From: CAZLMW01 sp964560875
GTDB lineage: Bacteria; Myxococcota_A; UBA9042
Assembly: GCA_964560875.1 (NCBI GenBank)
Contig: CAZLMW010000098.1
Location: 1 to 30,915, forward strand
DNA: 30,915 bases
Direction of reading: 5' to 3'
Shown here: piece after piece, positions 11,874 to 18,714 of the stretch
Layout of the letters: every line of letters starts with the position of its first letter
How positions within the stretch are numbered: position 1 is the stretch's first letter
The notes under the pieces: generated by a model
What the model was told of the DNA's origin: nothing
Database searches by the model: none
The model's input: only the letters and a program-made list of their open reading frames with translations
Made by a program: the position numbers and the translations under genes

Positions 11874-11914
11874 GGGCCTGTCCCCCACTGAGGGCCTGTC
11901 ACCGACTGAGGGCT
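11859..11914 (+). repeat. 18-bp tandem repeat spanning the lon stop codon
   Basis: Units ACTGAGGGCCTGTC plus 4 variable bases at 11869-11886 and 11887-11904, a partial third unit 11905-11914, and a partial leading unit 11859-11868. Because the period is 18, the lon stop TGA (11871) is repeated in frame at 11889 and 11907. The last codons of lon are part of the array. Confidence 0.85.
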
Positions 11915-11972
11915 GCAAGACACTCTGCACCTGCCAACGCAGACGTAGCCGTCCGCAGGACCCGATGGGCAG

Positions 11973-12014
11973 GCCAAGAAATCTTGGCTAAGGGCGCCGT
12001 TGAGCCCCTCAACG
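11973..12014. other. Two hairpins between convergent lon and the lipoprotein operon
   Basis: GCCAAG/CTTGGC with a 4-base loop (11973-11988) and CGTTGAG/CTCAACG with a 3-base loop (11998-12014). On the plus strand six A follow the second. On the minus strand six T precede it and a further small stem (GCGCA/TGCGC, near 12036-12051) lies upstream. Neither direction shows a clean stem followed by T run. The region 11915-12056 otherwise holds no gene and probably serves to end transcription from both sides. Confidence 0.4.
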
Positions 12015-12056
12015 AAAAAACGAAGGAGCTTGGGGCGCATACCAGTGCGCAACAAG

Positions 12057-12566
12057 CTACTTCTTGCAGAGCGCTTCGTAGTCGGCGCAGCAGTCGCCAA
12101 ACTTGCTGCAATCAACCGAGCACTGGCAGTCGGCCGTGCTGTCGTATGGGTCGCCGCACTTGTCTGCGCAGCTGCCCGCAGGTTGCTCATCGGCGCCGTC
12201 TTCGCTGGCGACGGTATCGGTCGAAGTGTCGGTAGCTGCCGTGTCGGTGCCGGCTGCCGTCGCGGTGTCGCTTTCGGTGGTCGCGCCGGTGTCCGTGCTC
12301 AAGCCGGTGTCCGAGCTTGAGGTGGTCCCCGCGTCGCTACTTGGAGCGTTGGCGCCGGGACAAGGGCCGTTGCAGGCGGTGCAGACGCCTTTTTCCTTGT
12401 CGCAGTAGGTCGTGCCCGTGGCCGGGCATTGCGCGTTGGTCGAGCAAGGCAGGGACGTCCCGTCGTCGCGCGGCGGCATGCACGCGGCCATGGCGATGCA
12501 CACGATGGCCGCGCAGACAGCCACCGGTGCAGATGATTTCGTTTCGCGGCTACATTGCCGATTCAT
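12057..12566 (-). CDS. Small lipoprotein with C-terminal somatomedin-B-like domain
   Basis: 169 residues, ATG at 12566, only 7 bases after the stop of the preceding gene, so it is the last gene of the operon. The N-terminus is a lipoprotein signal ending AMAAC (lipid-attachment Cys29). A short cysteine-rich piece (CSTNAQCP, YCDKEKGVCTACNGPCPG) follows, then a ~60-residue Ser/Thr/Asp/Ala tether (TDTGATTESDT and similar). The last 38 residues carry eight cysteines in the order CxxxC, CxCxxxC, CC, C (CADKCGDP, CQCSVDC, KFGDCCADYEALC). That spacing and the CCxDYxxxC ending are the hallmark of the somatomedin B domain of vitronectin and related animal proteins, a compact four-disulfide protein-binding knot. 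It probably sits on the outer membrane or cell surface and binds a protein partner. The domain is recognised by pattern only. The partner is unknown. Confidence 0.9.
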   Translation of the reverse strand: MNRQCSRETKSSAPVAVCAAIVCIAMAACMPPRDDGTSLPCSTNAQCPATGTTYCDKEKGVCTACNGPCPGANAPSSDAGTTSSSDTGLSTDTGATTESDTATAAGTDTAATDTSTDTVASEDGADEQPAGSCADKCGDPYDSTADCQCSVDCSKFGDCCADYEALCKK

Positions 12567-12573
12567 CGCCGTC

Positions 12574-15336
12574 TCACTTCACGTCAGCCGCGCAGCGGAC
12601 GCCGATCGAAGCGCTCACCGCGTCGGGTTTGGTCGCGGATCGTCTGCCGGCGCGCACGCCCTTGGAGTCCGACGTCAGGTTGCCGCCCCGGACCACCCGC
12701 ATCGTACCGGTTACCGGCCCGGGAGGATCGACGGCCTTGCCCGCTGACCACGGTCCGGCGCTGTACCAATCCTCGGTCCATTCGCTCACGTTGCCGCCCA
12801 TGTCGACCGCGCCAAACGGGCTCTTGTCCTTGTTGAACGAGCCGACCGCCCGCGTTGTTTCCAGGTCGCAGCCGCTCTTCGTTGTCCCCAACATGACCGC
12901 GATATTGCAGCTGGCTGCGGGGCCGGCCCACGGGTAGCGGGGCATCTTCTTGGCGCAATTGACGCCCCACAGCTTGCACGATCCGCGCGCGGCGGCTTCC
13001 CACTCAGCTTCGGTTGGCAGGCGCTTGCCGAGCTGCTGGCAGACCTGCTTGGCCTGGCTGAAGGTGAGGCAGTTGGCCGGGTGGTTTTTGCGCTTGGGAT
13101 CGGCGTGGTTGCAGGCCGGGTCGGTGCTCGTGACCTTGTTGCAGTTGCCCTTGGCCACGCACTCGGCGTAGGCGGCGGCGGTCACTTCGTAGCGGTCGAT
13201 CGCGAACGGCTTGAGGGAGACTTCGTGTTGGCTCTTTTCGTCGGCCGCACAGTCCGGATCAACGGCGGAATTGCAGCCCATGAAGAACGTCGCGCTGGGG
13301 ATCGACACCATCCCGGCGGGCACGGATTTGCACACAGCCTTGACGCACGCCTTGTCCGCGCCGCAGCTCGTTGCATCGACCAGCGGGATGTGGCTGCACT
13401 GACCGGAGATGTCGCACGTGTCCATCGAGCATGGGTTGTTGTCGTCGCACTTGGCTGCATCGGCAAGCGGGCTGCACTTGCCGGTGGTCGGATCGCAGGC
13501 CTTGGGCGCGCAGCCGATGCCGCCGGTGCAGCTGATGGCGCTCTTGGCGAGGGTCTTGCAGGCGAACGGCTGGCTTGTCTTGTCGCAGTAGGGCACGCCG
13601 TTGCACGGGTTGCCGTCGTCGACGCAGTCGCTGTCGGACTTGCACGCGCAGAGGTCGATGCCGCCGATGCACTTGCCGCTCTCGCAACGGTCGCCGGCCG
13701 TGCACTTGTTGCCGTCCTCGCACGCGGTGAACTCGGGTTCAGGCTGCTTTTTGCAGGTTCCGGTCTTCTTGACGCAGACGGTCTTTTCGCAGGCGGTGTC
13801 ACCGGCTGTTTTGCACGTCTTGACGGTCTTGGGGTTGACCTTGCACGAGGCGGGGGACGTCGACTTGTCGCAGTACAACGTGCCGTTGCAGAGGTCGCCG
13901 TCTTCGTTGGACGAACAGTCGGCGTCCTTTTGGCAGACGCAGATCGGCGTGCCTTTTTCGCATGTGCCTTTGCCGTCACAGCTATCGAACGCTGTGCAGG
14001 GGTTGGAGTCGGCGTCGCACAACGCGCCGGCCGCGACGGGTTTGGTCACGCACTTGTTGGTCTTCGGGTCGCAGGCCGTGGTGGTGCAGGCATCGTTGTC
14101 CTTGCAGGCGACGACGGTGGTGGGGTTGAGCAGGCACTTGCCAGTGGCCGCGTTGCAGAAGAACGTGCCGTTGCAGGGGTTGCCGTCGTCGAACTTGGCG
14201 CAGTCGGCGGCTTTGCTGCACGCGCAGAGGTCCGTCCCGGGCTTGCAGGACCCGGCCTTGCAGACGTCACCCACCGTGCACGGGTTGTCGTCGTCGCACG
14301 CGTTGTTGTCGCCCTTGGCCTTGAACGTGCACTTGCCCGTCTTCGGATCGCAGCCGTGGGTTCCGCAGAGGCTTGGCTGGCTTTTCTTGCAGCCGACCAC
14401 AGTGGCGGGGTTCACCGCGCACGCCGGAACCGTGAGCGTGATATCGCAGTAGAGCGTGCCGTTGCACAGGTCGCCGTCTTCCTTGGCGGCGCAGTCCTTG
14501 TCCTCTTTGCAGGTGCAGATGTTGGTGCCGAGCGTGCACTTGCCGTCCTCGCAGCGGTCGGTCTTGGAGCACGTGTTGCCGTCGCCATCGGCGTCGCACA
14601 GCACGATCTTGCCGGCGGGCGGGATCTTGACGACGCACTTGCCGGTTTTCTTGTCGCAGGTGGTGGTCTTGCACTTGCCGTCGCTGGAAACATCGCACGT
14701 GACCACGGTCGACGGGTTGACCCGGCACGCGTTCTTGGGCGTGGTCGTGTCGCAGTACAGCGTCCCGTTGCACGCGTCGCCGTCTTCCTTCTTGGCGCAA
14801 TCGGCGGTCACCTTGCACACGCAGATGTTCGCGTCCGTCACGCACTTTCCGGCTTTACAAAACGATGTCGTGCACTTGTCGCCATCTTCGCAGGGCGTCT
14901 TGTCGGCCTTGCCGGCGCATGGGTTGACCGGTCCAGCGTCGGGACTGGTCACGTCGGGACTGGTCGCGTCGGGATTGGCGGCGTCGGGATTGGCGGCGTC
15001 GCCTTCTGCGGTGTCGGCCGTTTGGCCATCGGGCGAGCTCGTGTCGCCGGTTTCGCTGCCGTCTTTGTGCGTTGCAGCGTCCTTGGGATCACCGGATTTG
15101 GCGTCGTCGACTGCGTCGCCATTGGCCCCGGTATCTGGGGTCGCGGTGTCTGGGGTCGCGATGTCGGCGGACGAGGTGTCGCTACCCGCGCCGGCGTCCT
15201 GCAGCGCCGCGATGCGTTCGGCGTCGGTCTCAAAGCTCGTCTTGGCCGGCACGACATCGAGGCAGCCTCCCAGCGGAAGCAGCGCGCCACCGACGACGAC
15301 GACGACGATGACGAAACGTGTGCGACCGCGGAACAT
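12574..15336 (-). CDS. Cysteine-rich lipoprotein with C-terminal SUMF1/FGE-like domain
   Basis: 920 residues. The ATG at 15336 shares one base with the upstream stop (TGATG), implying translational coupling. The signal ends PLGGC (lipid Cys25). An Asp/Thr/Ala/Ser-rich tether (about 45-135, repeated TPDTAT and NPDATSPD units) leads to a disulfide-rich region of about 135-665 with five CNGTLYC-type modules and CDDNNPCT units. From about 670, MVSIPSATFFMGC starts a formylglycine-generating-enzyme (SUMF1) domain. It shows IDRYEVTAAAYAECV, LGKRLPTEAEWEAAAR, FGAVDMGGNVSEWTEDWY and a final GVRCA. The active-site cysteine pair of true FGE, which follows the RGGS element, is absent (VVRGGNLTSDSKGVRAG), so it is probably a non-catalytic, C-type-lectin-fold binding domain. 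This type often accompanies Ser/Thr kinases in bacteria. Extracytoplasmic, lipid-anchored. Confidence 0.93.
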   Translation of the reverse strand: MFRGRTRFVIVVVVVGGALLPLGGCLDVVPAKTSFETDAERIAALQDAGAGSDTSSADIATPDTATPDTGANGDAVDDAKSGDPKDAATHKDGSETGDTSSPDGQTADTAEGDAANPDAANPDATSPDVTSPDAGPVNPCAGKADKTPCEDGDKCTTSFCKAGKCVTDANICVCKVTADCAKKEDGDACNGTLYCDTTTPKNACRVNPSTVVTCDVSSDGKCKTTTCDKKTGKCVVKIPPAGKIVLCDADGDGNTCSKTDRCEDGKCTLGTNICTCKEDKDCAAKEDGDLCNGTLYCDITLTVPACAVNPATVVGCKKSQPSLCGTHGCDPKTGKCTFKAKGDNNACDDDNPCTVGDVCKAGSCKPGTDLCACSKAADCAKFDDGNPCNGTFFCNAATGKCLLNPTTVVACKDNDACTTTACDPKTNKCVTKPVAAGALCDADSNPCTAFDSCDGKGTCEKGTPICVCQKDADCSSNEDGDLCNGTLYCDKSTSPASCKVNPKTVKTCKTAGDTACEKTVCVKKTGTCKKQPEPEFTACEDGNKCTAGDRCESGKCIGGIDLCACKSDSDCVDDGNPCNGVPYCDKTSQPFACKTLAKSAISCTGGIGCAPKACDPTTGKCSPLADAAKCDDNNPCSMDTCDISGQCSHIPLVDATSCGADKACVKAVCKSVPAGMVSIPSATFFMGCNSAVDPDCAADEKSQHEVSLKPFAIDRYEVTAAAYAECVAKGNCNKVTSTDPACNHADPKRKNHPANCLTFSQAKQVCQQLGKRLPTEAEWEAAARGSCKLWGVNCAKKMPRYPWAGPAASCNIAVMLGTTKSGCDLETTRAVGSFNKDKSPFGAVDMGGNVSEWTEDWYSAGPWSAGKAVDPPGPVTGTMRVVRGGNLTSDSKGVRAGRRSATKPDAVSASIGVRCAADVK

Positions 15337-16277
15337 CAGAAGCGCACCTCGACCAGGGCACCGCTGAACGTCGGCACGATTCGCAAGGTCGTCGCGGGGC
15401 GCTTGGGAGCGGCGTTCGCACTCTTTTTGCTGGCGGCGGGTTTGGCGGCGGCGGGTTCGGGGGCGGCGAGCAAGAGGTAGACGCCGGTGCCGACAGCTGC
15501 CGCACCTGCGATGAGCAGGCCGGTGCCGACTCCGGTTCGGAGGTTGGCGCCGGCTTGACGCTCAACGGCGGTCTCGTGGTTGACGCCCGCGATCTTGCCG
15601 CTGGGGCCGAGCTTGGCCAGGTCGGACTCGAGCTCGTCGCCACGTGCGAGACCGTCCATGAGAAGCCAGCCACCGGATGCGAGCGCGACGACCCCCAAGC
15701 CACCGGCGAGCAGCGCCTTGACGTTGGATGTTGCGGCGGCGGCGCGGCGGCGATCGAGCTCGGCCTGACGCGCGGCCTTTTCGCGGGCGGCCTTGGCGGC
15801 GGCGGCTTTGGCGGCGGCAACCTTGGCAGCTTTGGCGGCGGCAGCTTTTTCACGCGCGGCTTTGGCGGCGGCGGCTTTGCGGGCTTGCTCTTCACGCGCC
15901 AAGCGCGCGGTTCTCAGCTGGTACCAGCGCGTCTTGGCCCGCTCGGCGAGGCTGAAGTCGTTGGTGGCGGCCTTGGCGACCTGCTCGTAGGAGTGTTCGG
16001 CCTGCAGCAGTTGACCGTCTTTTTGCTGGCAGCGAGCCGCCCCGTAGAGGTAGCCGACGACGCGCGTGTCGAGCCGGAACGCCTGCAGGTACAGCTCGGC
16101 GCAGAGCTTGAAGTTCTTCTCCTTGTAGCGAGCCATCGCCGCTTGCGAGATCGCGGCGGCCTGGTCGGACGCCCCGAGCGCCTGCCCGTGCGCTTCGCCG
16201 ACCGAACCAAGACACAGCAACCCGATCGCCAGGGCGGCGACGGCGGCGACGGCGCGATTTGCGGGGTCAGTCTTCAA
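15336..16277 (-). CDS. TPR / Ala-Lys coiled-coil membrane protein, operon partner of the kinase
   Basis: About 313 residues if it begins at TTG 16277. GTG 16284-16286 is an alternative, and the frame reaching 16688 is a shadow of the kinase. The TTG start gives KTDPANR plus a hydrophobic helix ending GEAHGQA, a clean signal peptide, and overlaps the kinase end by 11 bases. Residues ~40-105 hold TPR-like helices (YKEKNFKLCAELYLQAFRLD, GQLLQAEHSYEQVAKAA). Then comes a ~75-residue Ala/Lys/Arg/Glu helix, very likely a coiled coil. Two Gly-rich membrane helices (LLAGGLGVVALASGGWLLM and GLLIAGAAAVGTGVYLLLA) follow, with ~35 polar residues between, and a short tail ending VEVRF. Similar TPR/coil/two-helix proteins are common next to kinases in Myxococcota (from memory). 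It may bridge the kinase to periplasmic lipoproteins. Start uncertain, existence well supported by the frame and operon spacing. Confidence 0.8.
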   Translation of the reverse strand: MKTDPANRAVAAVAALAIGLLCLGSVGEAHGQALGASDQAAAISQAAMARYKEKNFKLCAELYLQAFRLDTRVVGYLYGAARCQQKDGQLLQAEHSYEQVAKAATNDFSLAERAKTRWYQLRTARLAREEQARKAAAAKAAREKAAAAKAAKVAAAKAAAAKAAREKAARQAELDRRRAAAATSNVKALLAGGLGVVALASGGWLLMDGLARGDELESDLAKLGPSGKIAGVNHETAVERQAGANLRTGVGTGLLIAGAAAVGTGVYLLLAAPEPAAAKPAASKKSANAAPKRPATTLRIVPTFSGALVEVRF

Positions 16278-18192
16278 ACAGGCCACGCTTGATCTTGGGG
16301 GCGGGCGGCGGCGGTGGGGCCGGTTTGGCAACCTTTGAACGAGGCGCTGGCCGTGTCCGTTTTTTTGCCTTTTTCGCGCGCCTTTTTGCGCGATCGTCCT
16401 TGCTGGAGCTCGGTTTTCCGGCCTTTTTTGCAACTGTTCCCGCTGTGGAACCGGCGTCTTGGGCTGCCGCGACCGGTGCTCCGCTTGCGTCGTCGCTTGT
16501 TCCCGCGTCGTGATCAGCGCCAGCAGGGGCTGGTGAGCCCGATGCTTGAGCGCCCGTCGTGGCGGCAGCCGGTTGGGCAGACGCAGCGGGCGGCGAAGGA
16601 GCGGCGACCGTTGCGGGGGCACGCGCGGTGGGAGCGGGGTCGCCGCGTCCAAAGGCCAAGAAGACGACGACCGCCAGCAGCAGCACAATCGCCGCGATCC
16701 AGCCGACGCTCAGCGAGCCAGGCGTGGTCTCTTCCTTGCGTGCCGGCGCGCCGACCTGGTCGGGCTCGACCGACGCGCGCTTTTGCCGAACTTGCTCTGG
16801 CGTGACCACCGGGAGGCCGTAGAGCGGAGTCCCGTGGGCAGCGTCGGGGAGCGCATGGCCGGCGCGGGTTGGGGCCACGCTGGGGAGCGATTCGAGGGTG
16901 GCGCCGCCGACTTCGCCGCCCATGACGTGCACGACGGCCCCCGGGCCGGAGAGCGTGTTGCCGCCGGCCCGGAAGTCTTCGGAGGTTCCGCCGCCGTCGC
17001 CTGCGGGTGGGGGTGGCGCGGCCAATGGGGCGGCCGAGTGGGCCGGATCCGGCGGAATCCGAGGTTTGCGCGGTTCATCGCTGACCGAGTAGGCGCGTGT
17101 CGGCTTGTCGACCTGATCGCTGATTCGGTACAGCTCGCTTTCGGTGACCATCGCCTCGATGCCGTCGGGGGCGTCTGCGGCCGATGGCATCGATTGCACT
17201 TCAAGGGCGACGCGAACGAGGGCGCCCAGCTCACCGCTGATGGTGAAGCCGCCGCTGGCGATCTCCGTGCGACGCACGACGCTGGAGAGCTCCGAGTCGG
17301 CGAAGGCGGGTCGGGCGCGGACTTTGGAGCGGATCTTCTCAAACGCGGTGCGCATCTCGGCGGCGCCCGCGAACCGGTCTCCAGCTGACAAGGCGAGCGA
17401 CTTCATGAGGGTCTCGGCGAACGCGTCGCTGATCTGGGTGCTGCTGAAGGTGCGTGGGTCGGGCACGTTCTGGCTGGCGTACTTGTAGAGCAGCGTGACG
17501 TTGTTGAGCGCGTCGAAGGGCATCTCACCGGTCACGGCGCGGTACAGGATAAGACCGAGCGCGAAGAGGTCGCTGCGACCGTCGACCTCGGCGCCGCGGA
17601 TCTGTTCGGGGCTCATGTAGCCGAGCGTTCCGAACACGGCGCCTTCGTCGGTCAGGGTCGACCCGCGCACGTAGCTGCAGCCGAAGTCGAGCACCTTGAC
17701 GACGGGCACGTTGCCGCTGACTTCGTTGAGGATGATGTTGCCCGGCTTGAGGTCGCGGTGGACCAGGCCGCTGGCGTGAGCTTCGGCCAGCGAACCGAGC
17801 ACCGGCAGCGCGATGTCGATCGCGGCGGCTTCGCTCATGACGATGCGACGGACCTTGAGGGAACGCAGCACGTCTTCGAGGTTGGGTCCGTGCAGCCTCT
17901 CCATGACGAGGTACAGCGGGGGATCGTTGTCGCCGTCGCCGCCGCCGCCGAAGTCAAAGACGCGCACGGTGTTGGGGTGGCGGAGCGACGAGGTGATCTT
18001 GACCTCGCGCAGAAAGCGCTCCACCGCGCCTTCCTGGGCGGTCGACCGGGTCGCGTGCAGGACCTTGATGGCGACGAACTGGTCGGTTCGGTGATGACGC
18101 GCGGCCCATACGGTGCCGAAACCGCCGCTGGCGATGGGTTCATCGAGAACGTAGCGGCCGTCGATTGTTTCGCCGGGTTGCAGAACGCGCAC
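16267..18192 (-). CDS. Transmembrane eukaryote-like Ser/Thr protein kinase
   Basis: 641 residues from GTG 18192. A short SD-like GAGG lies 4 bases upstream, at the edge of a tandem array. An N-terminal PknB-type kinase domain occupies about 14-285: Gly loop ASGGFGTV (21-28), ATP lysine K43, catalytic HRDLKPGN (Asp147), DFG at 169-171, and activation-segment GTLGYMSPEQ (188-197). All key residues are present, so it should be active. A ~210-residue linker rich in Pro/Gly/Ser follows. One transmembrane helix (about 494-514, GWIAAIVLLLAVVVFLAFG) comes next, then a 127-residue extracytoplasmic tail of Ala/Pro/Ser with a Lys/Arg patch and a Pro run, ending KIKRGLFED. The tail lacks a folded sensor domain such as PASTA. 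First gene of a four-gene operon with TPR, SUMF1 and somatomedin-B-like products, suggesting that it signals from envelope proteins to the cytoplasm. Substrates unknown. Confidence 0.96.
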   Translation of the reverse strand: MRVLQPGETIDGRYVLDEPIASGGFGTVWAARHHRTDQFVAIKVLHATRSTAQEGAVERFLREVKITSSLRHPNTVRVFDFGGGGDGDNDPPLYLVMERLHGPNLEDVLRSLKVRRIVMSEAAAIDIALPVLGSLAEAHASGLVHRDLKPGNIILNEVSGNVPVVKVLDFGCSYVRGSTLTDEGAVFGTLGYMSPEQIRGAEVDGRSDLFALGLILYRAVTGEMPFDALNNVTLLYKYASQNVPDPRTFSSTQISDAFAETLMKSLALSAGDRFAGAAEMRTAFEKIRSKVRARPAFADSELSSVVRRTEIASGGFTISGELGALVRVALEVQSMPSAADAPDGIEAMVTESELYRISDQVDKPTRAYSVSDEPRKPRIPPDPAHSAAPLAAPPPPAGDGGGTSEDFRAGGNTLSGPGAVVHVMGGEVGGATLESLPSVAPTRAGHALPDAAHGTPLYGLPVVTPEQVRQKRASVEPDQVGAPARKEETTPGSLSVGWIAAIVLLLAVVVFLAFGRGDPAPTARAPATVAAPSPPAASAQPAAATTGAQASGSPAPAGADHDAGTSDDASGAPVAAAQDAGSTAGTVAKKAGKPSSSKDDRAKRRAKKAKKRTRPAPRSKVAKPAPPPPPAPKIKRGLFED

Positions 18193-18197
18193 ACTTC

Positions 18198-18453
18198 CTC
18201 TCGTGGCCGACTGGCTCTCGTGGCCGACTGGCTCTCGTGGCCGACTGGCTCTNNNNNNNNNNNNNNNNNNNNNNNNNNNNNNNNNNNNNNNNNNNNNNNN
18301 NNNNNNNNNNNNNNNNNNNNNNNNNNNNNNNNNNNNNNNNNNNNNNNNNNNNCTCTCGTGGCCGACTGGCTCTCGTGGCCGACTGGCTCTCGTGGCCGAC
18401 TGGCTCTACGTGGCCGACTGGCTCTCGTGGCCGACTGGCTCTCGTGTGGCCGA
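18198..18453. repeat. 17-bp tandem array in the divergent promoter region
   Basis: Unit CTCTCGTGGCCGACTGG. Three exact copies (18198-18248) precede the scaffold gap. Five follow it (18353-18438), the fourth of these (18404-18421) carrying one extra A, and a decayed copy ends at about 18453. There are no spacers. The array starts 6 bases upstream of the kinase start codon, so it is part of the kinase leader. Each unit contains GCC-GACT-GGC, able to form a tiny stem. The true copy number is unknown because of the gap. Confidence 0.95.
18253..18352. other. Scaffold gap (100 N) inside the tandem array
   Basis: Exactly 100 N. The repeat phase on the two sides is not compatible with a 17-bp period across 100 bases (104 bases separate unit starts, 2 more than six units), so the length is a placeholder. 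The array probably collapsed or broke the assembly. Confidence 0.99.
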
Positions 18454-18520
18454 TCGCTGACCGTACCGATAAACCCTCATGACGGTAGGGCAGTGACGCG
18501 ACGCGATGGAACGTACAAAT

Positions 18521-18561
18521 GGGACGCGTCGTCGGAACGACCCTATACTCGGCGTGAGTAT
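18521..18561 (+). promoter_or_regulatory. Possible promoter with overlapping inverted repeat for the giant lipoprotein genes
   Basis: TATACT (18544-18549) is a good -10 match (five of six). GGGACG at 18521-18526 is a weak -35 at 17 bases. The inverted repeat ATACTC-GGCGT-GAGTAT (18545-18561) overlaps the -10 and could be an operator. The leader to the proposed start at 18715 would be about 160 bases. The rest of 18454-18714 shows no gene. A 9-base direct repeat GCTGACCGT occurs at 18456 and 18643. Confidence 0.35.
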
Positions 18562-18714
18562 CCGCGCCGCGCGCGGCGACCGCAAACTTCCGCTTCACAC
18601 GCAATATCCGTTGCGCGTTGCGGCTTCGGGCGCGATCCGTATGCTGACCGTGCCCCGTCCGGAATAACCTACGTGCGGAATCGCTCCCTCAAACACGCGC
18701 AATCCTGGATCACC

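Noticed and set aside
11874..11991. Read-through extension of Lon beyond its stop
   Set aside because: Two further in-frame TGA codons follow within 36 bases and the text beyond has no domain. The extra stops are better explained by tandem duplication.
11998..12020. Hairpin plus A run as a lon terminator
   Set aside because: The plus strand has A, not T, after the stem. On the minus strand the T run precedes the stem. It is therefore listed only as a hairpin.
12574..13330. Diversity-generating retroelement target in the SUMF1 (lectin-fold) domain
   Set aside because: SUMF1-type domains can be variable proteins of such elements, but no reverse transcriptase, template repeat or accessory gene was seen in the window.
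18198..18453. CRISPR array
   Set aside because: Units are 17 bp and directly adjacent, with no spacers and no cas genes nearby. It is a plain tandem repeat.
17758..18714. Upstream extension of the giant lipoprotein frame
   Set aside because: It runs antisense through the kinase gene, the tandem array and the N gap. Using it would bury the lipoprotein signal inside the protein.
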